Source: an uncultured Eubacteriales bacterium
Lineage (GTDB): Bacteria > Bacillota > Clostridia > Christensenellales > Christensenellaceae
Assembly: GCA_905193725.1 (NCBI GenBank)
Contig: CAJJPW010000057.1
Coordinates: forward strand, 1 to 10,514
Direction of reading: 5' to 3'
Length of the DNA stretch: 10,514 nt
Every line of letters begins with the position of its first letter. Positions within the stretch are counted from its first letter, which is position 1. Below are positions 1 to 7,154 of this stretch, one piece after another. The translations under genes and the position numbers were made by a program. Under the pieces are notes generated by a model. That model saw only the letters and a list, made by a program, of their open reading frames with translations. It searched no databases and was not told the DNA's origin.

Positions 1-3000
1 CAGATACGGTTAGAGTGGAGCGGGTTACGTTGGCAGCGGCGTCTTGGCTATCTGCCTGCACCACCTTCCCTTCTGTCAAAGGAACCCAGTTTTCACTTCC
101 GTCCAGCGGTCCGTCTGCAATGGTATACTCGTACCGGTCTATGCCGGAAAAAGCCCCAGAGCCGGTCACCACCAGTTCCACATCCTGATTGGTCCAGGTC
201 CCTGCCTCATACCCTTGGGTATCTACCCTAGGGGCGTTTGGCACGGTATCGTCGATATAAATGGACTCGCTTGTAACGCTGTCGCTGGAATTTCCCGCTC
301 TATCAGTGGCCATGGCGGAAAAGCTGCCCTTAAACTGAGGCTGGATGGTAAAGGTAGCCTCATAATACCCCTCTCCAACTTCCACCGGCGTCAAAACGCC
401 CTTTTGGTTTTTATCCTCACCATCCCCATTGATGCCATTGGACCAGTATTCGATGGTCTCTACACCAGAGGTCTCGTCGTAAGCACGGATCTTCACATCC
501 ACTGTATCCTGAAAGAACTTGTGGAAGGTAATGGCATTTAAGATCTCCCTGAACCAATTGTCCTCATAGCTGATCTCCACCTGCTCTGGCTTTCGCTTGT
601 CGATGATAAACTGGTCTTCGGGTACTGCGCTCTGGTTGCCCGCTAAGTCCGTACAACTCACTGCCAGCGTGTAGCTTCCGTCGCCTATGAACACGACCTG
701 GGCCGTGTGGGTGATGTTGTCCGCTCCAGTAGTGAACTTAGAGACTTTCGTCTGCCCATCTGGGCTGGTGAGCACAGCCTCCACATGTTCCTCTTGGAAG
801 TTCAACTCTTTGATGGTGATGGTAGCAGTTCTCTCTTCCTTATAATAATTATCATTTTCCGATTCATTGTTGTCGTAATTGATCTCGATCACCGGCTTTT
901 GGGAGTCCACCTGAAAGGTCATCTCCACATCTCGGCTGCTCCGGTTGCCAGCAGCATCTTCCACCCAGGCGATCAGGCGGTAAATTCCATCCTCCTGTAT
1001 GGTAGGGGGGTTGTTTCCCTGATAGGCCACTGGCTGCACATCTGCCCCCGACTGGTTGGAGTAGGTGTTGGTACTGGGATCTAGTGTATTCCAGAACTTA
1101 TAATAGATGGTCATGGGCGCCAAATGAGTACTGTCATTCCCTTGTTGAGCGAACCCGATAGTAGGCGCTGCGGTATACCATCCGCTTTCTGGCACTTCTG
1201 GACTAATGCGAACTTGTACGTCATCTGGCGCTACGGTTTGGCGGAATATCGTAAGGGATACTGGGTCTGAGACTACCTTGCCTCCATCTGGCGTCTTCAC
1301 ATTGCTCACCGCTCGGAACCAGTAGGTTTGGTCCGTATCCTCATCCACCACCAACTGTCCCTTCAACGCATTGTAGGGAGAGGCTCCGTCGGCTTGCTGT
1401 GCCTCTGTTGTCTGTAGCTTGCCCCACTGCGCCTGATTGGTAGGCTGTCCTCCATCGGTGATCGTATACTCATACATTTGAATGCCCGAGAGTGCCTCAG
1501 AGCCCTGTACCGTTACCTGTACGTCTTTGTTGGTCCAGTTTTCTTGTCCGTTTTCCTCTGGCAGGTAGGCTGCTCCCCCTGCTGTGGCAGAGACAGTAGG
1601 TACTGTGGGATTGAGAGCATCTACGGAGAGGTAGTCGTATATTAAGGTGGTGCTATGCCCTGCACGGTCTTGTAACGTTAGCCTGATATAGCCTTTAAAC
1701 TGAGGCGCCACGTCAAAGGATAAGGTCTGTTTTTCATTATACTTTTCATTGATTGTAATTTGTTTGGTCTGTATGTTTTCCCCATCAATCCACTCGCACA
1801 GTACGCTGGCCAGTCCAGAATCAGCATCCTGGGCCTGGAAGCTCACTGTGACAGTTTCCCGGTAAAAGCGGTTGATATCCGCTAGATCTGTTAAGTCGTC
1901 CTTCCCATCGATGGTATCTTGAGGGCCGCTGCCATTTTTCAACCGATACGTGAGCCCCGAGAGCTCAGGCTCTGCAAAGTCGCTTTGCGGCAGCGGAAAG
2001 TCAATCACTCTAGCAACTGCACCAGCGTCTTCAAGGGGTAAAGTAGGGTCGTTTGGGTCGTACTCCCCCTTTTTCAGATAAAAGCTCACTTTTCTCGCTT
2101 TGACTTCTGATTGATCGAAGACAATGGAAGTACCGCTGCTGGCAAAATCCTCTGTCTTGCTAATCTTAGCATAGCTAGATCCCTCCGCAATGGAAACGGT
2201 GACGTTCCCCAAAATCCACACAATATCTCCAATTTCGATGGATCGATATTGTAGTACAAAGTCCTGGTTTTCCTTGCCCAGATAGGTAGTCTCCTGATAA
2301 AAACATCCTGTACTCTCAGGGAATTCGTAGTTTGTGGCCGAGCAGCCCACTACAATCACCGGATAGGAAATGGTCTCTTTGGCATCGTCCGTTCCCTTGT
2401 CCACGCCATTTTCCCAGTCCACCTGTATTTGTCCGGGGTTGAATTCCCCTTTTTGCTCCAAATTCTCTGGGGTTTCTCCCACCAGGAATCCCTCATATTC
2501 CACTAAACTGCTCACATCCGTGCCCTGTCCTCGATAGGCCTCCAAAGTCGAGGGATCCTTGATGGTCAAGGGGAGCTTATGGATATCCGCTTGGAGGGCA
2601 GGGATCTGCAATTCATAACATCCAGCCTTTTCCCCGCCCAATTTGAGAGATAACTGCACGTTTTTATTTTCCCCTGCATTTTTATCTGCAAAGACAGGCT
2701 TTCCAACTAGCAGCGTCAGCTTTTGCTCGTCTCCTGCCACGATCTGGCTTTGGTTCAGCTGGGGTTGTTGCTCTAGCTGAGCATTTGTGGTGCCATCGTA
2801 GTCCTTATCCTGCACTATTATTTCACTGGTGGAAAGTGATTTTTTGCTCACCTTCACAGAGAAGATTGCCATGCTCTGATTTTTTCCCTCCTGGTTGCTG
2901 CTAATGGCTATAAAAGCTGTACCCGGCTTTTGGGCAACCACAGCTTCTCTCTGTACTTGGAGGACACTGGGATCGCTCACTTGCACCTGACTGACCTCAA

Positions 3001-3739
3001 AGGGCAGTGGGGCACTTTCCCCATAGATGAGATTTCTGTCCACAGACCCAGTGGGCAGCGGGGCAAACTCCTGCCCTGCTGTAAAAGAATATGCGCCTAC
3101 CGTACCTGCTTCTGTGTTGCCATCGCCGCTATAGATTGCAGTAAACTCTGCCACTTCCCCTTGTTGCTGGGGCAGCTCTTCCTGTTTTACCACGTATTCT
3201 GCCTTTCCCCCTTGTACTGAGACGGGGTCTCCCATAGCCGTTCCGTCCTTTTGGAATGTTATGCTACCTTGAGCGTCCTGTGGGAGCAGCGCCGTAAGCG
3301 TCACATCCCCGTCGCCAGAGGCATTACCTGCCAAAGCCCCTGTTGCCGCCCGCTTCGTCACCGTCAAAGTAGCTTCATCGCTGTATACCGGCGACTCTTG
3401 GCCTTGAAATTGGATTTCACACCGATATACGCTGCCACTTTCGGATACGACAGGGCTCTCTAGTGTGAGCATTTGGCTATTTTCGCCTGGGATATCTGCA
3501 AAACTTCCACCTGGAGCTTTTTTTTGCCACTGCAATGTGGCCTCCCCCTGTATGCCAACGGAAAAGACCGCTGTTTCTCCATAGGTGATCCCTTCCTCTG
3601 TTGGCTGCTGGATAATCTGACCCTGCTGAGTGGGCATGGCAAAGGCCTGTAAAACCCCTTGGAATAGAAAAATGCAAAATATAGCACAGGCCAATATAAA
3701 TGCCCCGATCTGATTCGTCTTTTTCCTCACAGAACTCAT
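1..3739 (-). CDS. Giant secreted Ig-like/YDG/MBG multidomain surface protein (3' end outside window)
   Basis: An open frame runs without a stop from ATG at 3739 through the left edge, giving 1246 visible residues; the C-terminus and any cell-wall anchor are missing. The start has a good Shine-Dalgarno site six bases upstream. Residues 1-34 form a signal peptide: basic RKK at 5-7, a hydrophobic core at about 11-30, and a likely cleavage after AFA (32-34). An Ig-like domain follows (about 38-128, with W71 and a Y-R-C core), then a Big_5-like domain (129-222), a Big_2-like segment (226-304), a YDG domain (KDYDGTTNA, Y314) and an MBG-like domain with a Y-E-G-F-x-x-G-E motif (about 384-475). From about 600 on there are repeated Ig-like modules with D-x-AGN or DRAG strand ends. 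Family knowledge suggests an extended adhesin or extracellular binding rod; the ligand is unknown. It is the last visible gene of the cluster, 38 bases after the small membrane protein gene. Domain borders are estimated by eye. Confidence 0.9.
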   Translation of the reverse strand, partial: MSSVRKKTNQIGAFILACAIFCIFLFQGVLQAFAMPTQQGQIIQQPTEEGITYGETAVFSVGIQGEATLQWQKKAPGGSFADIPGENSQMLTLESPVVSESGSVYRCEIQFQGQESPVYSDEATLTVTKRAATGALAGNASGDGDVTLTALLPQDAQGSITFQKDGTAMGDPVSVQGGKAEYVVKQEELPQQQGEVAEFTAIYSGDGNTEAGTVGAYSFTAGQEFAPLPTGSVDRNLIYGESAPLPFEVSQVQVSDPSVLQVQREAVVAQKPGTAFIAISSNQEGKNQSMAIFSVKVSKKSLSTSEIIVQDKDYDGTTNAQLEQQPQLNQSQIVAGDEQKLTLLVGKPVFADKNAGENKNVQLSLKLGGEKAGCYELQIPALQADIHKLPLTIKDPSTLEAYRGQGTDVSSLVEYEGFLVGETPENLEQKGEFNPGQIQVDWENGVDKGTDDAKETISYPVIVVGCSATNYEFPESTGCFYQETTYLGKENQDFVLQYRSIEIGDIVWILGNVTVSIAEGSSYAKISKTEDFASSGTSIVFDQSEVKARKVSFYLKKGEYDPNDPTLPLEDAGAVARVIDFPLPQSDFAEPELSGLTYRLKNGSGPQDTIDGKDDLTDLADINRFYRETVTVSFQAQDADSGLASVLCEWIDGENIQTKQITINEKYNEKQTLSFDVAPQFKGYIRLTLQDRAGHSTTLIYDYLSVDALNPTVPTVSATAGGAAYLPEENGQENWTNKDVQVTVQGSEALSGIQMYEYTITDGGQPTNQAQWGKLQTTEAQQADGASPYNALKGQLVVDEDTDQTYWFRAVSNVKTPDGGKVVSDPVSLTIFRQTVAPDDVQVRISPEVPESGWYTAAPTIGFAQQGNDSTHLAPMTIYYKFWNTLDPSTNTYSNQSGADVQPVAYQGNNPPTIQEDGIYRLIAWVEDAAGNRSSRDVEMTFQVDSQKPVIEINYDNNESENDNYYKEERTATITIKELNFQEEHVEAVLTSPDGQTKVSKFTTGADNITHTAQVVFIGDGSYTLAVSCTDLAGNQSAVPEDQFIIDKRKPEQVEISYEDNWFREILNAITFHKFFQDTVDVKIRAYDETSGVETIEYWSNGINGDGEDKNQKGVLTPVEVGEGYYEATFTIQPQFKGSFSAMATDRAGNSSDSVTSESIYIDDTVPNAPRVDTQGYEAGTWTNQDVELVVTGSGAFSGIDRYEYTIADGPLDGSENWVPLTEGKVVQADSQDAAANVTRSTLTVS
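2..517 (-). repeat. Ig-like two-domain module, copy B (protein repeat, runs to window edge)
   Basis: Residues about 1075-1246 of the giant surface protein. It repeats the landmarks of copy A: F-F-Q-D-T-V at 1075, D-E-T-SG, P-Q-F-K-G, D-R-A-G-N-S, W-T-N-Q-D-V (W1182) and SGI-D-R-YEYTI-A-DG. The DNA has diverged clearly from copy A, so this is an old protein-level duplication and not a recent DNA repeat. Between the copies lie two further Ig-like units ending in EDAAGN (927-932) and TDLAGN (1030-1035). Confidence 0.75.
1385..1867 (-). repeat. Ig-like two-domain module, copy A (protein repeat)
   Basis: Residues about 625-785 of the giant surface protein. Landmarks in order are F-Y-R-E-T-V at 625, D-x-x-SG, P-Q-F-K-G, D-R-A-G-x-S, W-T-N-K-D-V (W735) and SGI-x-x-YEYTI-x-DG. 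The same landmarks recur in the same order in copy B about 450 residues later. The second half resembles OmpL47-type or Ig-like repeats with a YEY motif. Confidence 0.75.
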
Positions 3740-3745
3740 ATTCTT

Positions 3746-3752
3746 CTCCTTT
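3746..3752 (-). promoter_or_regulatory. Shine-Dalgarno site of the giant surface protein gene
   Basis: On the minus strand AAAGGAG lies six bases before ATG 3739. It settles the start in the frame that encodes a signal peptide. An ATG at 3755 in another frame has no comparable site and soon closes. Confidence 0.8.
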
Positions 3753-3777
3753 CATGGCTCACCGCCTAAACTGTCTT

Positions 3778-4341
3778 TTAAATGGTCTCGTCTGAATGGA
3801 CGCTGATTACCTTCATCACGATCTCAAAATTCTCCGGCATCCCCTGCTGTACTGCTGGTCGGGGCAGTGTTTTACTCTTACTTGTGGCAGGTGCATCCAG
3901 TACTTCTGTTGCCGCTTCCTCCGATGCCAGTACCCCTGTCTCCATCTCCATAGGCGCCTGGCTTTGGGTGGCCGCCTGCTCTAGCGGCGTGGTGGGCGTA
4001 TCTTCTTGCCCATCTTTTGGGAGCTCCCCTTGCTGGGTGGTCTTGCCGATTTTTCCCGTAGTCCAAAGCCTGCCGCTCTTGCTCTTTTTCTCTAACTTTC
4101 CGCTGTGCGGCTTGAGCGCTCCATTTCCACTTCTTTTGAGACCGACCGCTTGAGAATAGAAGTTATCCTCTTCCCTTTGGATACCCTCTTTGCGTATCCG
4201 TTCGATCTGTTTTCTCTTGGTAAATCCGCTTACATCTCCAATCACTGCCCCAATGTGCAGCTTGGAAAATAAGATGATGGAAACCACTAGCAGCACCAGG
4301 GCCAGTGCAAATCCTCCATAAAACATCACCTGATATATCAT
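3778..4341 (-). CDS. Small single-pass membrane protein of the kinase cluster, function unknown
   Basis: 187 residues. A transmembrane helix sits at about 7-27, directly at the N-terminus and without a cleavage site. A basic segment follows (KRKQIERIRKEG, 42-53), then a long hydrophilic Lys/Gly and then Thr/Gln/Ala-rich linker (about 65-165), and a compact C-terminal tail (about 170-187, FEIVMKVISVHSDETI). The positive-inside rule puts most of the protein in the cytoplasm. The linker carries two T-x-V-L motifs (T135-L138 and T145-L148) close to glutamates, resembling a pair in the FHA protein of the same cluster. The start is ATG 4341, because a perfect AAGGAGG lies five bases upstream; a longer in-frame start at 4368 would lie inside the kinase gene and lacks such a site. 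I recall proteins of this layout beside Clostridia FHA/kinase genes but know no assigned function. A partner or substrate of the kinase is an inference. Confidence 0.85.
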   Translation of the reverse strand: MIYQVMFYGGFALALVLLVVSIILFSKLHIGAVIGDVSGFTKRKQIERIRKEGIQREEDNFYSQAVGLKRSGNGALKPHSGKLEKKSKSGRLWTTGKIGKTTQQGELPKDGQEDTPTTPLEQAATQSQAPMEMETGVLASEEAATEVLDAPATSKSKTLPRPAVQQGMPENFEIVMKVISVHSDETI

Positions 4342-4346
4342 GTCAT

Positions 4347-4354
4347 CCTCCTTA
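4347..4354 (-). promoter_or_regulatory. Shine-Dalgarno site overlapping the kinase stop codon
   Basis: The minus strand reads TAAGGAGG, in which TAA (4352-4354) is the kinase stop. The ATG of the small membrane protein follows five bases later at 4341. The overlap of stop codon and ribosome site implies translational coupling of the two genes. Confidence 0.8.
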
Positions 4355-6334
4355 AAGCACTCCAGCATTTACTAGTTTTTGCCGCAATGTAGTCATATTC
4401 ATATCCGTTTGGGCCGAGGGAAATGCCTCCGCCTGCTGGTACAGCTGAAGTGCTGTCGTTGGGTCTTGCAAATCCACAATGGCCATCAGCCCATAGCTGG
4501 AATACGCCCTAGAGTCCTCAGGGTATTCCTCCATCAGCTCTGCGTACTGTTCCCCCGCACTCTCATAATCTCCCGTAGCCCGCCAAATATCTCCGATGGT
4601 GAGCAACAGCTGATATCTATTTTCTCCGCCCGTGGTTTCCTGTGCCAGCGTTTGATACTCTTCCGCCGCCTTTTCATAATCCTGCTTAGCTACACTTGCA
4701 TCCTCTTCGTTGTAGATGGCCTTTTGGTAATAGGCATCCCCTCTCATGCGGTGAATGGTGTCGGCATACCGTGCCGTCAGCTGGTCGTCGCGGAGAAACT
4801 CCAAGGCGCCTTCTGCCTTTTCCAACACGTCAATCGCCTTGGAAAATGGATCCACGCCCTCCTGTAAGATGTAGTTTTTGTTGGCTAGATACACGCTGGC
4901 TAGCGAAATGTAGTTTTCAATCTGCTGTTCATCCATGCTCTGGCCATCGTTATAGGCTTCAAATTCCGCCAGTGCATTTGTGATATCTGCCCAGTTGATC
5001 TGGCTGCCAAATTGGGAGAGGGGGAGGGAAAGATCCCGGTAATACGCCGCCTCTGGCGACTGCTCCTCATCGGCCATAGCAAAGTATTTGGCCGCACTTT
5101 GATAGTCCACCTGGAAGTTTGGATCATTAGGGGAGCCGTTAAAATACATCCGCGCCACTTGCATGATGACTGGATTCAGCTCCTCTGCCTGCCCTTGATG
5201 GGCGTCTAGATACGAGCACACTTTATCCAGCCCATTTTGCGTCTGCCCAATGCGGATGTAGTAATCTAGCATCTGGAGATAGGCCTCCTGCCGGCCTGGA
5301 TCGATTTGTATGGCCGCCTCATAGCTGCCTACTGCATCTGTAGAAAACGCCCCGGTGGCGATAGAATCGGATACATAGGTAGTGGCCTGGCTGATTCTGG
5401 CGTTGTAATCCTGTAGTTGTTGCTCCTGAATGCCAAAGATTCCCCAAATCCCAATGCCCACACACAGAAGACATGCTGCCGCTGTGGATCCAAAGGCGAT
5501 CAGCTTTCGATACTGCCTTTTCTTATGGTGTCCATCCATCTCGCTGTAGTGGTCCAGTGCGTAGCGCAATTCCGCGCAGGATTGATACCTCTCGTCCGGG
5601 TTCATTCGTGTGCACTTTAAAATAATTGCCTCTAGCCCCGCTGAAAGCTGCGGGTTAAAGCGGCGGATGGGGTAGATCTCATAAGGAGGTTCACAGGGGT
5701 TTTGCCCAGTGACCAAATGGTACATGGTAACCCCCAGACAGTAAATATCCGTGCGGGCATCTGTTTGGCCCATGCCTCCAAACTGCTCTGGCGCAGCATA
5801 TCCTTTGGTGCCCAGGCTCACAGTGTCTGCCAGGCTGTTTTGCTTATATTCTCTGGCAATGCCAAAGTCGATCAGCTTCACATTTCCCGTGGGGGTGAGC
5901 ATGATGTTTCCCGGCTTCATATCTCGATAGATGATGGGTTGGGGCTGAGAGTGGAGATATTGCAGCGCATCGCAAAGCTGCTTTGCCCAGCTTATCACGT
6001 ATTCTTGGGGCTGTGCGCCGTATTGGTCTAGCACCTTGTTGAGAGATTCTCCCTCAATATAGTCCATCACCACGTAAATTGTCTCTTTTTTTTCGATAAT
6101 ATCCACGATTCTGGGCAGGGCAGGATGATCTAGCTTTTTGAGCAAATTGGCCTCCGCCAAAAGGCTTTGTACCACCACTTTGTTGTCGCTGTTCTCCTTT
6201 TTCTTAATCTCCTTTACTGCCCACTGTTTGTTGAGGCGGTTGTCCATCGCCAAATAGACAATGCTCATGCCCCCTTGACCGATTTTCTTTAATATCTCAT
6301 ATTTCCCGTCTATTATTGTGCCTATTTCCGTCAC
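4352..6334 (-). CDS. Transmembrane Ser/Thr protein kinase (PknB/PrkC-like) with C-terminal TPR-like sensor region
   Basis: 660 residues from GTG 6334. The kinase domain spans about 10-262: glycine loop GQGGMS (19-24), catalytic Lys41 in AVKE, helix-C Glu61, catalytic loop YRDMKPGN (136-143, Asp138), DFG (156-158), activation-segment Thr171 and Thr176, and APE (181-183). All catalytic residues are present, so it should be active. Tyr136 replaces the usual His of HRD. A basic juxtamembrane stretch (HKKRQYRK, 270-277) precedes one membrane helix (about 279-300). The roughly 360-residue C-terminus is helical and TPR-like, with repeated A-x-x-x-Y and D-Y-E-x-A patterns (for example 550-615), and is predicted outside the cell, where PrkC/PknB kinases usually carry PASTA repeats. 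It would phosphorylate cytosolic Thr/Ser targets, probably the neighbouring FHA and small membrane proteins. GTG 6334 is chosen because GAGGAG lies eight bases upstream; ATG 6358 has no ribosome site and overlaps the phosphatase gene. Only two bases separate it from the phosphatase stop. Confidence 0.95.
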   Translation of the reverse strand: MTEIGTIIDGKYEILKKIGQGGMSIVYLAMDNRLNKQWAVKEIKKKENSDNKVVVQSLLAEANLLKKLDHPALPRIVDIIEKKETIYVVMDYIEGESLNKVLDQYGAQPQEYVISWAKQLCDALQYLHSQPQPIIYRDMKPGNIMLTPTGNVKLIDFGIAREYKQNSLADTVSLGTKGYAAPEQFGGMGQTDARTDIYCLGVTMYHLVTGQNPCEPPYEIYPIRRFNPQLSAGLEAIILKCTRMNPDERYQSCAELRYALDHYSEMDGHHKKRQYRKLIAFGSTAAACLLCVGIGIWGIFGIQEQQLQDYNARISQATTYVSDSIATGAFSTDAVGSYEAAIQIDPGRQEAYLQMLDYYIRIGQTQNGLDKVCSYLDAHQGQAEELNPVIMQVARMYFNGSPNDPNFQVDYQSAAKYFAMADEEQSPEAAYYRDLSLPLSQFGSQINWADITNALAEFEAYNDGQSMDEQQIENYISLASVYLANKNYILQEGVDPFSKAIDVLEKAEGALEFLRDDQLTARYADTIHRMRGDAYYQKAIYNEEDASVAKQDYEKAAEEYQTLAQETTGGENRYQLLLTIGDIWRATGDYESAGEQYAELMEEYPEDSRAYSSYGLMAIVDLQDPTTALQLYQQAEAFPSAQTDMNMTTLRQKLVNAGVL

Positions 6335-6336
6335 GC

Positions 6337-7122
6337 CTATTTCTCCTCTTCTTCCCATTTGCTGCGGATGAGTACTACTGTAATGTTATCCATCTCCTGC
6401 CTTTGTTTGTTTTTCTCTACCATGTAACTAGCCACATCTTCCATCGCCTTTTGATCTATCATCTTGTCTGGGGCAAATGCCTGGCGGATTTCCTCCTCAC
6501 TTATTTTGTGGATAAAACCGTCTGAGCAAAGCATGTAGACAGCATCCCTCGCAATTTCTCCCTCTAAAAACTGGGGCTGCACTGTGCTGGAGGCGCCAAT
6601 ACACTGCAGCAATATGTGCTTGCGCGGGTCTACCTGCGCCTGTTCCCAGGTGATCCTCTTTTCATCCAGATCTCGCTGGACTAGTGTCTGATCTTTTGTG
6701 AGTTTGCAAAGTGTTTGGGTAATCTGAAAGGCACAGCTATCTCCCACATGAAAACCATAGTACTGTTTTTCCAAGAGCAGCAGGCCGGTGGCCGTCGTGC
6801 CCAAACTCACCTTATTCTTTTTTCCGTAGTTTAATATTTGCCCATTGAGGCCGGCGATTTGGTCTGCCCACTGCCGCTGCAGCTCAGCTGGAGAGATAGG
6901 GGTTTGGCAGAGCATAGGAAAGTCCCTCTCAAACCAATCGGCAAATGCCCTCACCACTTGGGCGCTAGCCAGCTCCCCTTTGGCCAGTCCCCCCATGCCG
7001 TCACATAACACAACAAAGGCGGCAAGGCCCAAGGGGGTATGGGCCATTACCGCCAAAAACGAATCCTGGTTTTCCTGTTTTTTTATTCCCTTGTCTGTGG
7101 CATATGCAATCAAAAATTTCAT
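6337..7122 (-). CDS. PP2C-family Ser/Thr protein phosphatase (PrpC/Stp-like)
   Basis: 261 residues, the usual length for bacterial stand-alone PP2C enzymes, with no membrane segment. The metal-dependent phosphatase motifs are all present in order: ENQD (17-20), DGMGG (41-45), GTT (108-110), GDS (127-129), SDGF (200-203) and DN (245-246). The Asp residues of the two-metal site are intact, so it should dephosphorylate pThr/pSer in the cytosol. It lies directly before the kinase gene, as in PrpC-PrkC pairs, and is the likely antagonist of that kinase. The start is placed at ATG 7122, which begins right at the first beta strand and has AGAGGG upstream at a rather long distance of 11 bases. TTG 7143 is possible but would have its purine run only one base away. 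The tail ends in an acidic EEEEK, of no known meaning. Confidence 0.95.
   Translation of the reverse strand: MKFLIAYATDKGIKKQENQDSFLAVMAHTPLGLAAFVVLCDGMGGLAKGELASAQVVRAFADWFERDFPMLCQTPISPAELQRQWADQIAGLNGQILNYGKKNKVSLGTTATGLLLLEKQYYGFHVGDSCAFQITQTLCKLTKDQTLVQRDLDEKRITWEQAQVDPRKHILLQCIGASSTVQPQFLEGEIARDAVYMLCSDGFIHKISEEEIRQAFAPDKMIDQKAMEDVASYMVEKNKQRQEMDNITVVLIRSKWEEEEK
6343..6348 (-). promoter_or_regulatory. Shine-Dalgarno site deciding the GTG start of the kinase
   Basis: GAGGAG on the minus strand ends eight bases before GTG 6334 and lies inside the last codons of the phosphatase gene. The phosphatase TAG (6337-6339) and the kinase GTG are two bases apart, which suggests coupled translation of the phosphatase and its opposing kinase. 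Confidence 0.75.
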
Positions 7123-7154
7123 AGAAATACAATCCCTCTTCAATCCTTCTCAAT

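Noticed and set aside
44-1084. Plus-strand open frames of 165 and 125 codons opposite the giant surface protein
   Set aside because: They lie antisense to an unbroken minus-strand frame of 1246 codons with clear domains, and their translations are low-complexity or Cys/His-rich with no recognisable motif.
3518-3525. Run of eight A (coding strand) early in the surface protein gene as a phase-variation tract; a similar run lies at 6086-6093 in the kinase gene
   Set aside because: Eight-base A runs in Lys codons are common in such genomes and both frames are intact. Without strain comparison there is no sign of switching.
3460-3755. Two minus-strand frames of 75 and 92 codons at the start of the surface protein
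   Set aside because: They are other frames of the signal peptide and first Ig domain. The real frame has the ribosome site and signal sequence.
3740-3777. Short GGC/GCC inverted repeat in the gap before the surface protein gene as a terminator
   Set aside because: The stem is only three base pairs and has no following T run.
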